From the NCBI GenBank assembly GCA_041664965.1, contig JBAYJT010000001.1, forward strand, positions 6,682 to 70,681: DNA of 64,000 nucleotides, given 5' to 3'. Shown one piece after another: positions 8,931 through 18,449 of this stretch (the first letter of the stretch is position 1; each line of letters starts with the position of its first letter). The stretch comes from JBAYJT01 sp041664965. Lineage in GTDB: Bacteria; Pseudomonadota; Gammaproteobacteria; UBA9339. A model generated the notes under the pieces. That model was not told where the DNA came from. It did no database searches and saw only the letters and a program-made list of their open reading frames with translations. The translations under genes and the position numbers were made by a program.

Positions 8931-9958
8931 CTGACAAAATCTTAATAATCTCCCCCACTTGGGTCGGAGACCTGGTGATGGCTCAAGCGTTGTTTAAATT
9001 ACTGAAACAGCGTACGCCTAGGCCAACAATCCATGTATTAGCCCAAGAACATCTGCATCCCTTACTAAATCACATGCCGGAAGTAGATTACAGCTTAGTT
9101 TTACCATTTAAATCTGGTGAACTAGCACTACGCCGGCGCTACAAATTAGCCCAATTTATTGCCGAAGAAGGCTATACACAAGCTATTATTCTGCCTAATT
9201 CTTGGAAGTCTGCTTTGATTCCATTTTGGGCCAAAATACCGCGCCGCACTGGTTGGCGCGGCGAGATGCGCTATGGTTTAGTCAATGATTTACGCATTTT
9301 AAATAAAAAGAAAATTCCGCTCATGGTTGATCGCTTTTTGGCTTTAGGTTTAGACAAAGATATTCCCTTGCCTAAAGAGCTTCCCAGACCTTTGTTACAA
9401 ATATCGCCCATGGATAGAGCGCAAATAGCGCACATATTGGGTTTTAGCGATATTTTAACAAAAGAAAAACCGATTTTAGTGCTTTGTCCTGGCGCGGAAT
9501 ATGGTCCCGCTAAGCGCTGGCCAGAAAAATACTTTGCCGAACTGGCCAAAATCAAAGCCAACGAAGGCTGGACTATTATATTGCTAGGTGGAGCCAAAGA
9601 TGAAGCCATTTCCGCTTCTATCCAAGAAAAATCTGGCAATGTTTGCCTAGATCTCACTGGCCAAACTGACCTTGGTGGAGCGGCCAATATAATGTCTATG
9701 GCGACCGCCATTGTCACCAATGATTCGGGACCTATGCACGTAGGAGCAGCATTAAATCGCCCCTTAATCGCCATTTACGGCTCTTCTACGCCTAAATTTA
9801 CACCGCCTCTTAGCGATAAAGCCCACATTCTCTCCCTAAGTCTATCCTGCAGTCCCTGTTTTAAAAGAACCTGCCCTCTTGGACATTTAAATTGCCTACA
9901 GAACCTCACGCCAGATATGGTTTCGATAGAGCTTAAGAAAATTATGAATCGTGAATAA
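8921..9958 (+). CDS. waaF: ADP-heptose:LPS heptosyltransferase II
   Basis: Adds the second heptose to the LPS inner core on the cytoplasmic face of the inner membrane. The 345 residues have the GT9 architecture. ISPTWVGDLVMAQALF is the N-terminal signature, CPGAEYGPAKRWPEKYFAEL lies near residue 190, TNDSGPMHVGAALNRPLIAI near 270 and YGSSTPKFTPPL follows. The cysteine-rich SCSPCFKRTCPLGHLNC near the C-terminus is typical of WaaF. No Shine-Dalgarno precedes the ATG; instead the composite repeat ends at the start codon. It lies divergent from rpoH. Confidence 0.95.
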   Translation: MQNPDKILIISPTWVGDLVMAQALFKLLKQRTPRPTIHVLAQEHLHPLLNHMPEVDYSLVLPFKSGELALRRRYKLAQFIAEEGYTQAIILPNSWKSALIPFWAKIPRRTGWRGEMRYGLVNDLRILNKKKIPLMVDRFLALGLDKDIPLPKELPRPLLQISPMDRAQIAHILGFSDILTKEKPILVLCPGAEYGPAKRWPEKYFAELAKIKANEGWTIILLGGAKDEAISASIQEKSGNVCLDLTGQTDLGGAANIMSMATAIVTNDSGPMHVGAALNRPLIAIYGSSTPKFTPPLSDKAHILSLSLSCSPCFKRTCPLGHLNCLQNLTPDMVSIELKKIMNRE

Positions 9959-9974
9959 TCAATAACTGTAAAAA

Positions 9975-10646
9975 TTATTTTGCGGCTGGTGATGGAGCGG
10001 AAGGCTTCCCTGTACTTAGTGGGGGACCCCATGCTTCGAGAGGTACAAATCTCGGCGTACCACTAACCAAATTATTTGTATGACTCTCGTTCTGTTTAGA
10101 AGCTTTGGGAACATTGTACTCGCTAAGCGTGCCATCTAATGCATTATTTAGTATTACCTCAAATGCCATGTCTACAGCCATCTGAGGATCAACACCTGGG
10201 GCATCAGAAGGGGAATATAGGGGGAAACCGCTAGCAGCCCTTGCATCCATTTCTTTGTTAAAAGCAATCTCCCAATTGATTACTAAATTTGTCACCAAAT
10301 ATTTTACAATATCACGGTGCATCGTGGCATGACCTGTTTCACGAACGGCAAAACCCAATAATCCCCCAAATCTCAATTGAATATCACCGTTATGATTATC
10401 GGTGAAAGCGTTAAGTCGATCTAATGATTTAAGAGCTAAACTATAACCGCTTTGGCCATGTGAAGAAAAAAATCTAGACAGATTTGTTTGATATTCTGCG
10501 TTCCACAACCTTGCACCCTTATCGAAGCGATCTTCAAAATAAGTATGCAGATATTTAGTAACAACATCGATCAATCCTTGCTTAGCTAGGTTAAAATCTT
10601 CAAAATACTTGGAATTTCGTTTAACTTCAGTGCTTGCGGTAAACAT
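9975..10646 (-). CDS. Orphan protein, function unknown
   Basis: No family recognised. The protein has 223 residues from the ATG at 10644-10646, which has GGAGATAATT before it; a TTG four codons upstream is less likely. It is soluble, without membrane segments or signal peptide, helical in the middle (AVDMAFEVILNNALDGTLSE) and ends in a Ser/Pro/Ala-rich tail (STGKPSAPSPAAK). Monocistronic with an AT-rich upstream region. The layout of a folded body plus a low-complexity C-terminus is compatible with a secreted substrate, but nothing shows this directly. Confidence 0.65.
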   Translation of the reverse strand: MFTASTEVKRNSKYFEDFNLAKQGLIDVVTKYLHTYFEDRFDKGARLWNAEYQTNLSRFFSSHGQSGYSLALKSLDRLNAFTDNHNGDIQLRFGGLLGFAVRETGHATMHRDIVKYLVTNLVINWEIAFNKEMDARAASGFPLYSPSDAPGVDPQMAVDMAFEVILNNALDGTLSEYNVPKASKQNESHTNNLVSGTPRFVPLEAWGPPLSTGKPSAPSPAAK

Positions 10647-10809
10647 AATTATCTCCAAATAAGTTCATTCAATTATACCTAGTATACACTATTTAAATTA
10701 AGGTATTATGAAATAAAAAATATGTTAATATAGTATTCATATTTTTGCATTCAAAATGACACAGTTAGTTATGAATCGTAAATTACGGAAATAGCACTCT
10801 TCCAATTAA

Positions 10810-10837
10810 TTGATTCAACCTGCCAAAAGCGTATAAT
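10810..10837 (+). promoter_or_regulatory. Strong promoter ahead of the small gene at 10902
   Basis: TTGATT at 10810-10815 and a perfect TATAAT at 10832-10837, spaced by 16 bases. The initially transcribed region holds a hairpin ATATCCT/AGGATAT (10836-10854) followed by TTTT, then a second hairpin GCCCA/TGGGC (10873-10889). The pair resembles a leader with an early stop. Confidence 0.6.
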
Positions 10838-10889
10838 ATCCTCTTTAAGGATATTTTAAGTAAAATAAAAAAGCCCAGAAACGTTGGGC
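10836..10889 (+). other. Leader with two hairpins before a small gene
   Basis: Hairpin 1 is ATATCCT (10836-10842) with AGGATAT (10848-10854) followed by TTT, terminator-like. Hairpin 2 is GCCCA (10873-10877) with TGGGC (10885-10889), ending three bases before a GGAGG ribosome binding site. The arrangement could control the 52-residue protein downstream; this is inferred from position only. Confidence 0.4.
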
Positions 10890-10901
10890 ATGGAGGAATT
10901 T

Positions 10902-11060
10902 ATGGACAAACATGGAAACCATCTCACCACGGCCGTCCGCCACAAAATGCGAACCCTACTACGACAACTTTTGCCTCGCACTTTAACCAAAGGTGATGAG
11001 GTAATGTATGTTGATTTAGCCAGAATGCAGATGGAACAAGACGCGCAAATCAGGCGCTGA
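10902..11060 (+). CDS. Small basic protein, 52 residues
   Basis: Short gene starting MDKHGNHLTTAVRHKM and ending MEQDAQIRR. It is rich in Arg, Lys, Leu and Gln and has no membrane segment. Support comes from a perfect GGAGG eight bases before the ATG and a good promoter (TTGATT-16-TATAAT) about 65 bases upstream with a structured leader. No family was recognised. It converges on atpC. It could alternatively be a structured small RNA with a chance reading frame. Confidence 0.5.
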   Translation: MDKHGNHLTTAVRHKMRTLLRQLLPRTLTKGDEVMYVDLARMQMEQDAQIRR

Positions 11061-11091
11061 AATTTTCAGGGTTCCGACTTGATTGCGCGGT

Positions 11092-11568
11092 CTATTTATT
11101 TATTAAATTTTTTGCGACTTTTGAGCCGATGCTCCTGGCTGCGGATCCGCTATGTGTTGCGGAAAGTTTAAGGGCTCGCAATTGCGCTGCGGCTTGAGCA
11201 AGTTGCAATAAAGCTTGTGTGAAATCCATGTTGGATTTTTTATTTAATAAGAGTTGCTCGGCGTTTTTCTTGGCTTCTATGGCTTTCATTTCGTCTAAAT
11301 CAGCAGCTCGCGAGACTGTATCAGCTAAAACGGTGATCAAATTTGGCTGCACTTCAAGAATACCGCCCGAAATGTAAAATATCTCCTCTTTGCCGCCTTG
11401 CATAATCACTCGCAATGGACCGGCGCGCAAAGGAGTTAAAAGCGCAGCGTGTCCTGGTAAAATACCAAGTTCGCCGAATTCGCCGTTCGCAACCAGCATT
11501 TCTACTAAACCAGAAAAGATTTGCTGTTCTACGCTTACGATATCCAAATGTGTCGAAATTGCTGCCAT
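11092..11568 (-). CDS. atpC: ATP synthase epsilon subunit
   Basis: Rotor-stalk subunit of F1, coupling and self-inhibition of ATP synthase. The 158 residues are slightly longer than usual (about 140). The N-terminal beta-sandwich shows [20 protein letters not shown] and [20 protein letters not shown], and the helical C-terminal hairpin follows. It is last in atpG-atpD-atpC. A composite repeat of about 165 bases separates it from atpD, an unusual interruption in an operon with fixed subunit ratios. Confidence 0.95.
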   Translation of the reverse strand: MAAISTHLDIVSVEQQIFSGLVEMLVANGEFGELGILPGHAALLTPLRAGPLRVIMQGGKEEIFYISGGILEVQPNLITVLADTVSRAADLDEMKAIEAKKNAEQLLLNKKSNMDFTQALLQLAQAAAQLRALKLSATHSGSAARSIGSKVAKNLINK

Positions 11569-11576
11569 ATTTCTAA

Positions 11577-11741
11577 CCGGAACCAGGTTTTAAAAGGTAA
11601 CCTTTTGATTTATAAAGAAAACATATAGACATGTTTCTGAGGAAATTATGAATTTTAGTGGAACTGAATTCATGTTTTTTTCATCTCCTAAACAATTCAT
11701 CATTCATCATTCATAATTCATAATTCATAATTCATCATTTC
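11577..11741 (+). repeat. Composite repeat, copy C (between atpD and atpC)
   Basis: Same orientation as copy B: TTTTGATTTATAAAGAAAAC, core ATATAGACATGTTT, GAGGAAATTATGAATTTTAG, TGGAACTGAATTCATG, then several ATTCATCATTCAT/ATTCATAATTCAT words. The right arm is longer than the left because the 9-base words are tandemly repeated. It sits inside the ATP synthase operon, on the opposite strand sense to transcription. Confidence 0.9.
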
Positions 11742-11744
11742 CCC

Positions 11745-13133
<1,389 letters not shown>

Positions 13134-14000
13134 TTATACAGCTGCTGCTCCGCCTACGATTTCCGTTATTTCTTGAGTAATCATAGCTTGACGAGCTTTA
13201 TTATACGCTAAGCCCAAATCAGCAATAAATTTATTAGCATTATCCGTCGCATTTTTCATCGCCACCATACGAGCAGCTTGCTCGCAAGCTATGTTATCGA
13301 CCAAAGCTTGATACACCTGTGTTTCCACATAGCGTTTAAGTAAGCTTTGCAACACAGAAAAAGAATTCGGCTCGTAAATGTAGTCCCAGTGATGTTTTTT
13401 TTCGCCTTTAGGTAGGGACGATACAGGGAAAAGTTGCTTAACAACTGGTTGCTGAACCATTGTATTGACGAATTCGTTATAAGCAATGTAAAGCAAATCA
13501 ATTTCTCTATTTATGTAGGCGTTATGCCCTACCTGCATAAGACCAATAAGATCTGACATATTTGGTCTATCACCCAGATTTTTTACTTGTGCAAGTATAG
13601 GCATATCTACATTTTTAAAAAATGCGGATGCCTTAGAACCAATTAAAAATAAGCTAGTCGAAATCCCCTGTTTTTGCCACTCTTTAGCAGACAGCAAGAC
13701 TTTTTTAAAAAGATTAATATTTAAACCACCACAAAGACCACGATCTGTAGAAATAAGGATTAGCCCAACTGACTTAGGGTTTTTTGGTATTGTAAGATAT
13801 GGATTATGCCGATACTCAGTATCGCTATTTGCAACATGTTCTACAACTCTCCTAATTTTTTCAGCATATGGCAAAGAAGCCTGCATACGCATTTCGGTTT
13901 TACGCCTTTTGCCAGCTGCAACCATTTGCATAGCGTTAGTGATTTTCTTAGTTTTACCTATACTAACAATTTTGCTGCGAATTTCTTGGGTTTTGGACAT
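13134..14000 (-). CDS. atpG: ATP synthase gamma subunit
   Basis: Central rotating shaft of F1. The 288 residues match the family. The N-terminal helix (QEIRSKIVSIGKTKKITNAM), the STDRGLCGGLNINLFK motif and the C-terminal helix (MKNATDNANKFIADLGLAYN then KARQAMITQEITEI) are conserved. In most bacteria atpA is directly upstream; here a phosphofructokinase gene ends one base before the start codon. The F0 genes, atpH and atpA are therefore elsewhere or missing. Confidence 0.97.
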   Translation of the reverse strand: MSKTQEIRSKIVSIGKTKKITNAMQMVAAGKRRKTEMRMQASLPYAEKIRRVVEHVANSDTEYRHNPYLTIPKNPKSVGLILISTDRGLCGGLNINLFKKVLLSAKEWQKQGISTSLFLIGSKASAFFKNVDMPILAQVKNLGDRPNMSDLIGLMQVGHNAYINREIDLLYIAYNEFVNTMVQQPVVKQLFPVSSLPKGEKKHHWDYIYEPNSFSVLQSLLKRYVETQVYQALVDNIACEQAARMVAMKNATDNANKFIADLGLAYNKARQAMITQEITEIVGGAAAV

Positions 14001-14001
14001 A

Positions 14002-15240
14002 TTACTTCAGCTTTTTTGCTACCAAAGAATTTTTTAATTGCACATATTCTGGCAAGCCATTTTTATATGGAGGGTAATCTTCGCCAGTAATTAGCGGCTG
14101 CAGATAAGTACGACAAGATGAAGTAATGTGGAAGCCATCTTTGCTGATGAAATTGCGTGGAACTACGCGCTCAACGTTCGCTACTTTGGAAAGAGGTACA
14201 GAGCCAACTTTCCAACGATAAGGCTTAGCAGATTTCCGCTCAACAGTAACCATAACATTATTTTTTCCAGCTAAAGCGTATTCAACTGCAGCTTTGCCAA
14301 CTGCATAGGCCTGCTCTACATCTACTTTCGAAGCCACATGGCGAGCTGCACGTTGCAAATAATCAGCAACCGCCCAGTGATATTTATAGCCTAATTTAGC
14401 CTTCACCATCTGAGCTATAACTGGAGCGACCCCGCCAAGTTGTTTATGCCCGAAAGCATCAACCAAACCTGCATCGGCTAAGAATCTTCCTTCTTTATCA
14501 TGCACCCCTTCCGAAACCACTATGGCACAACTGCCATATTTTTTCACGCTTGCATCCACGCGACTTAAAAATTTTTCTTCGTCAAAAATAACTTCTGGAA
14601 ATAAAATAATATGAGGAGCATCACCCTCCTTTTCGGCTGCTAAACCAGTTGCTGCAGCAGTCCAACCAGCGTGACGTCCCATTACTTCTAAAACAAAAAC
14701 TTTAGTAGAAGTTGCTGCCATAGAAGCTAAATCGTAACCAACTTCACGAATCGAAACAGCCAAATATTTAGCTACCGAAGCAAAACCCGGACAATTGTCA
14801 GTAAAAGGCAAATCGTTATCCATAGTTTTAGGAATACCGATACAAACTAGCGGATAGCCCATTTTGGCGCCAATTTGCGAAACTTTATAGGCAGTATCTT
14901 GCGAATCATTACCGCCGTTATAGAAAAAATAGCCAATATCGTGCGCTGCAAAAACTTCAATTAATCGCTTATATTCCGCCGCATTTTCTTCTAAACTTTT
15001 TAGTTTATAACGACAAGATCCAAAAGCCCCACCTGGGGTATAACGCAGCGCTGCAATAGCTTTACTGCTTTCCTTGCCTGTATCAATAATTTCTTCATTT
15101 AAAGCGCCGATAATACCGTTTTTACCGGCATAAACTTTCAGTCTGTGCTTCCGAGCAGTTTCAATCACTCCACATGCCGAAGCGTTAATAACTGCAGTAA
15201 CCCCACCTGATTGCGCGTAAAAAATATTTTTCTTTGCCAT
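14002..15240 (-). CDS. pfp: PPi-type 6-phosphofructokinase
   Basis: Phosphorylates fructose 6-phosphate, predicted to use pyrophosphate. From MAKKNIFYAQSGG the protein has 412 residues. GGND in place of the GGDG of ATP enzymes and PKTMDND in place of PGTIDND are the two substitutions linked to PPi use in this family. MGRHAGWTAAATGLAAE and the substrate-binding VVSEGVHDKEG are present. An ATG 42 codons upstream also keeps the frame open, but GGAGATTTAAC stands directly before the chosen start. It is coupled to atpG with one base between them. PPi use would be freely reversible and save ATP. Confidence 0.9.
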   Translation of the reverse strand: MAKKNIFYAQSGGVTAVINASACGVIETARKHRLKVYAGKNGIIGALNEEIIDTGKESSKAIAALRYTPGGAFGSCRYKLKSLEENAAEYKRLIEVFAAHDIGYFFYNGGNDSQDTAYKVSQIGAKMGYPLVCIGIPKTMDNDLPFTDNCPGFASVAKYLAVSIREVGYDLASMAATSTKVFVLEVMGRHAGWTAAATGLAAEKEGDAPHIILFPEVIFDEEKFLSRVDASVKKYGSCAIVVSEGVHDKEGRFLADAGLVDAFGHKQLGGVAPVIAQMVKAKLGYKYHWAVADYLQRAARHVASKVDVEQAYAVGKAAVEYALAGKNNVMVTVERKSAKPYRWKVGSVPLSKVANVERVVPRNFISKDGFHITSSCRTYLQPLITGEDYPPYKNGLPEYVQLKNSLVAKKLK

Positions 15241-15388
15241 GTTAAATCTCCAAAAATATAGCGCAAAGGATACCAAATGCTTGGGGAAAAATATAGAGAA
15301 AGACGCGATGATGGAAAGCGTTATTAATCGCGCCCCCACAATCTGTATCTCGTTCCCTACTACCATAGATCAATCCCAAAATATGCTT

Positions 15389-15450
15389 AAAAACATGTCT
15401 ACGAGTTTCCTTTTAAAATCAATGCGTTGTGTTTTTAAGTTAGGTTCTCC
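15389..15450 (+). repeat. Dispersed palindromic repeat, copy 4
   Basis: AAACATGTCTACGAGTTTCC, TTTTAAAATCAATGCGTTG, then TTTTTAAGTTAGGTTCTCC. The trailing GGTTCTC is shared with other copies, showing that the repeat unit extends to about 60 bases. Lies between pfp and the divergent coaBC. Confidence 0.85.
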
Positions 15451-15508
15451 GGAAAAAATCAAAAACTTGGTATAATTGGCTAACAAAAATACGAGGATAA
15501 ACAAACCT

Positions 15509-16705
15509 ATGTTCACACAACTCCAAAACAAAAAAATTCTCCTAGGCATTACTGGCTGCATTGCGGCTTACAAAATTTGCGAGCTAGTTCGAATACTTAT
15601 ACAAAACGGCGCAGAAGTTAAAGTCATCATGACGGATTCGGCACAAAAGTTTATAACGCCTTTAACCTTAGAGACTCTTTCTAAAAATCGGGTTTATACT
15701 TCCATGTTTGAGCTAAACCGCGCACCAGATCTTGAGCATATAGCCTTAGCCAGATGGTGCGACGCCCTTTTAATTGCTCCAGCAACAGCAAATATAATTG
15801 CAAAGATAACACATGGCATTGCTGATGATTTGTTATCCACAGTTTGCTTGGCCACTTCGACTTTTACACCCAAATTTATCGCCCCGGCTATGAATATGGA
15901 AATGTGGAAAAATATGGCCACCCAAAACAATATTGAAACTTTAGGGAAAATGGGTTTAAAAATTTTAGGACCGGATGAGGGCATACAAGCTTGTGGTGAT
16001 ATAGGACCAGGCAGGATGTTAGAACCAATAGAAATAGTAAAAATGTTAGAATCTTCTTGTCTGCCACCGCTTCTAAAAGGAAAAAATGTCATTATCACAG
16101 CTGGACCAACTATTGAACCTATAGATCCCGTACGCTTCATCAGCAACCATAGTTCCGGAAAAATGGGATATGCTATAGCTAACGCCGCAGAAATGTTAGG
16201 TGCTAAAGTAACTTTAATCAGCGGTCCAACAAAACTTCCAGTTCCATATAATGTAAAAAGAATTGATGTGACAACAGCCGAAGAAATGTACAAGGCTGTA
16301 ATGTCAAACATAAAGAACTGCCATATTTTTATCGCAACCGCCGCGGTAGCTGATTATCGAATTGAAAAAAATTCTAAACAAAAAATCAAAAAAACCTCAG
16401 AAAAGCTCTCTCTGTCATTAGTAAAAAATCCCGATATTTTAAGCGCCGTTGCTAAGCTCAAGAATCCTCCGCTAACCGTTGGTTTTGCTGCTGAAACAGA
16501 GAATCTTTTAGAAAACGCCAAACAAAAATTAGTCAGCAAAAAAATTGACATAATAGCTGCTAATTTAGTTGGGAAGAACTTGGGATTTCAAAGTGATAAC
16601 AATGTGTTGTTGGTTTTGACTAAACATGGTGAAGTGTTTGAGTTATCTGAACGGTCTAAAAGCCAACTAGCTTTTGATTTACTGCGAATTGTTTTGAATT
16701 ACTAA
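15509..16705 (+). CDS. coaBC: Phosphopantothenoylcysteine decarboxylase/synthetase
   Basis: Bifunctional coenzyme A biosynthesis enzyme: CoaB joins cysteine to 4'-phosphopantothenate and CoaC decarboxylates the product. The 398 residues have the flavin-binding CoaC half first (LLGITGCIAAYKICELVR, APAMNMEMW near residue 115). The CoaB half begins ITAGPTIEPIDPVRFISNHS, followed by SGKMGYAIA. The ATG at 15509 has GAGG upstream; an earlier TTG at 15476 is not needed. A TATAAT lies at 15471-15476. Confidence 0.96.
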   Translation: MFTQLQNKKILLGITGCIAAYKICELVRILIQNGAEVKVIMTDSAQKFITPLTLETLSKNRVYTSMFELNRAPDLEHIALARWCDALLIAPATANIIAKITHGIADDLLSTVCLATSTFTPKFIAPAMNMEMWKNMATQNNIETLGKMGLKILGPDEGIQACGDIGPGRMLEPIEIVKMLESSCLPPLLKGKNVIITAGPTIEPIDPVRFISNHSSGKMGYAIANAAEMLGAKVTLISGPTKLPVPYNVKRIDVTTAEEMYKAVMSNIKNCHIFIATAAVADYRIEKNSKQKIKKTSEKLSLSLVKNPDILSAVAKLKNPPLTVGFAAETENLLENAKQKLVSKKIDIIAANLVGKNLGFQSDNNVLLVLTKHGEVFELSERSKSQLAFDLLRIVLNY

Positions 16706-16721
16706 ATTACTTTATTTATTA

Positions 16722-16982
16722 TTATCCCAAAAAAAGTCTACATTGATTTACATCCATATCCAAACATGACTTTATATCTGGCTCAGAGGGCTGCGGTGCA
16801 GATTGTACAAAACTAGCAGAATTTTTCGCCACTGATATTACAGCACTGTTTTGCTGCGCCTTCTCTACCTGTTTTGCAGTTACCTCAACTGGACTCTGCT
16901 TCTGTGTATTCAGATCCTGCATTTCAATATTAACAGAAGCCCCTCTTCTTTTAAGACCTTGACCTGGACTAAAAACAGTCAT
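16722..16982 (-). CDS. Small orphan protein
   Basis: Eighty-six residues from the ATG preceded by GGAG (a GTG five codons earlier is an alternative). It is polar and rich in Gln, Ser and Val, with a possible helical stretch (VEVTAKQVEKAQQNSAVIS), no membrane segment and no signal peptide. It ends LDMDVNQCRLFLG. No family recognised. Convergent with coaBC, 16 bases away. It may be a real small gene or a remnant of a larger one. Confidence 0.5.
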   Translation of the reverse strand: MTVFSPGQGLKRRGASVNIEMQDLNTQKQSPVEVTAKQVEKAQQNSAVISVAKNSASFVQSAPQPSEPDIKSCLDMDVNQCRLFLG

Positions 16983-17185
16983 GAGTTTATTCTCCACGTT
17001 AACTATACGACACCAAATGTCCCATTACCACATTCTCAATATCCATCTAGCTTATCATATCAAATGTCTTTTTAAATACCGTAAAAACTTTGCATAGTTA
17101 GAAACCTAAGATCACGGTATAGTATTTTGTTGCTTTTACTAGTAACTTATTTTCTGGTTATCAGATAAATAGTTATTGCAGAGAG

Positions 17186-17201
17186 TTAACAAATATGTTA
17201 A
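17186..17201. promoter_or_regulatory. Palindrome upstream of the HTH gene
   Basis: TTAACA-AATA-TGTTAA, a perfect 6-bp inverted repeat, lies 31 bases before the start codon of the helix-turn-helix gene. Autorepressing HigA-type regulators usually bind such a site over their own promoter. Inferred from position. Confidence 0.5.
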
Positions 17202-17232
17202 TATTTAAATCGAATATGGGAGATATTACATC

Positions 17233-17547
17233 ATGGCTAAAAATAATCGGCATGCAAAACTTAGAAAAGAAGTTCTATCTGACCCAGAAGCACGTGCAGA
17301 ATACGAAGCTTTTAAATTACAACTGGAATTAGCACAAAGCTTAAAAGAAGCTCGCCTAAAAAACAATCTAACCCAAGAGGATGTTGCAAACAAAATGGAC
17401 ACTCATAAGGCTGCTATCGCCCGTCTCGAAGCAGGTGGCGGTAAAAATAAGCATTCTCCTTCCGTGGCGACACTAATGAAATTTGCTCAAGCTATTGGCT
17501 GCTACTTGCAAATTAACTTAATCCCAATAAAAGCAAAACGGGGTTAA
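17233..17547 (+). CDS. XRE/HigA-type helix-turn-helix regulator
   Basis: DNA-binding protein of 104 residues. The Cro/CI-type motif covers about residues 36-85 (SLKEARLKNNLTQEDVANKM, THKAAIARLEAG, then SPSVATLMKFAQAIG). The N-terminal helix (LSDPEARAEYEAFKLQLELA) is typical of HigA antitoxins paired with RelE-like toxins. No toxin gene lies on either side: 250 bases of AT-rich DNA precede it and a convergent permease follows. It is thus an orphan antitoxin or a stand-alone repressor. A palindrome at 17186-17201 is a likely operator. Confidence 0.85.
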   Translation: MAKNNRHAKLRKEVLSDPEARAEYEAFKLQLELAQSLKEARLKNNLTQEDVANKMDTHKAAIARLEAGGGKNKHSPSVATLMKFAQAIGCYLQINLIPIKAKRG

Positions 17548-17553
17548 ATCTCA

Positions 17554-18447
17554 TTATCGTAATACAATCACAAAAATATTACCCAAGCAAACGAGCACAA
17601 TTCCTAACCACGACCAAGCATCGGGAATGTGCCCCCAAATCAGCATACCAAAAATACCACTAAATACGACGCTTAAATACATCAGCGACGATGGAATATA
17701 AGCGGGAGCATAAGCTAGCGCACGCGTCAATAACTCTTGATACAGCATACCAAACACACCAACACCCAAAAGTAATAACAAAGTATAGCAATCTGGCTTT
17801 TGCCAATAAAAAATCACCAGCACACTACTAATTATCAGCGCAACAGATGTGTAGTAAAACATAATAGTGTAAGTATGTTCGGATTTACTCAATTCACGAA
17901 TACCTAAAATGCCAGCCGCAGCGCACAGGCCGGAAAATAAACCTATAGCAGATGCCGGCGTGAATAATGCTGATGTTGGCTTCAAAACAAAAATGATTCC
18001 GATAAACCCTACTGCCATAGCAAGCCAACTAACTAATTTAACCCTTTCTTTAAAAAAAATGGCCATTAAGATTAAAGCAAACAAAGGATATGTTAGCGTT
18101 AGTAAATTGGCATCTACGAGCGGAATGTAACGCAAGGCATAATACAACGAGTACATAGCTCCCGTAGAAGCTACCGCTCGCACCATATGCATACCAAAAT
18201 GCTGCGTTTTAAGAGAAATGTGGCAACCACGCACATGCTTAACCATCAGCATTGTAAAAATATACAATGCTGTAACGGCAAAACGAAAAAAGGTAATCAT
18301 TGGTTCTGTTGAATGCGAAGAGGCAAGCTTTGCGCATAGTGCCATCAAAGATAAAAAGAATGCACCAGAAGCAGCAAAAATGATTGCTTTTGGTATATGA
18401 ACTTGTGTATGTGTTGTGGATTCAGCTAGATGTGCATTGTTTTTCAT
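17554..18447 (-). CDS. EamA-family (DMT) permease
   Basis: Predicted inner-membrane transporter of 297 residues with about ten hydrophobic helices in two EamA repeats. The first has SGAFFLSLMALCAKLASSHS and a conserved YYALRYIPLVDANLLTLTYP. The second begins after the KPTSALFTP loop. Substrate cannot be told from sequence; related carriers in intracellular bacteria move S-adenosylmethionine or amino acids. It converges with the HTH gene and follows prlC by two bases, so the two may be cotranscribed. Confidence 0.85.
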   Translation of the reverse strand: MKNNAHLAESTTHTQVHIPKAIIFAASGAFFLSLMALCAKLASSHSTEPMITFFRFAVTALYIFTMLMVKHVRGCHISLKTQHFGMHMVRAVASTGAMYSLYYALRYIPLVDANLLTLTYPLFALILMAIFFKERVKLVSWLAMAVGFIGIIFVLKPTSALFTPASAIGLFSGLCAAAGILGIRELSKSEHTYTIMFYYTSVALIISSVLVIFYWQKPDCYTLLLLLGVGVFGMLYQELLTRALAYAPAYIPSSLMYLSVVFSGIFGMLIWGHIPDAWSWLGIVLVCLGNIFVIVLR

Positions 18448-18449
18448 AA

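Noticed and set aside
9943..9975. Further copy of the AT-rich repeat (ATGAATCGTGAATAATCAATAA)
   Set aside because: Only a few words match and there is no complementary arm; too weak to call.
11690..11741. Runs of ATTCATCATTCATAATTCAT words that look like a short CRISPR or tandem array
   Set aside because: The words are 7-10 bases, lack unique spacers and are the arm of a composite repeat whose other arm lies nearby.
15241..15366. In-frame N-terminal extension of the phosphofructokinase
   Set aside because: The chosen ATG has a ribosome binding site and begins at the first conserved residues of the family.
15694..16311. 205-codon frame antisense to coaBC
   Set aside because: It lies wholly inside a well-supported gene, has no ribosome binding site and no recognisable family; a shadow of coding bias.
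17233..17547. Toxin-antitoxin pair
   Set aside because: The HigA-like gene has no toxin gene on either side; the 250 bases upstream hold no frame resembling RelE or HigB.
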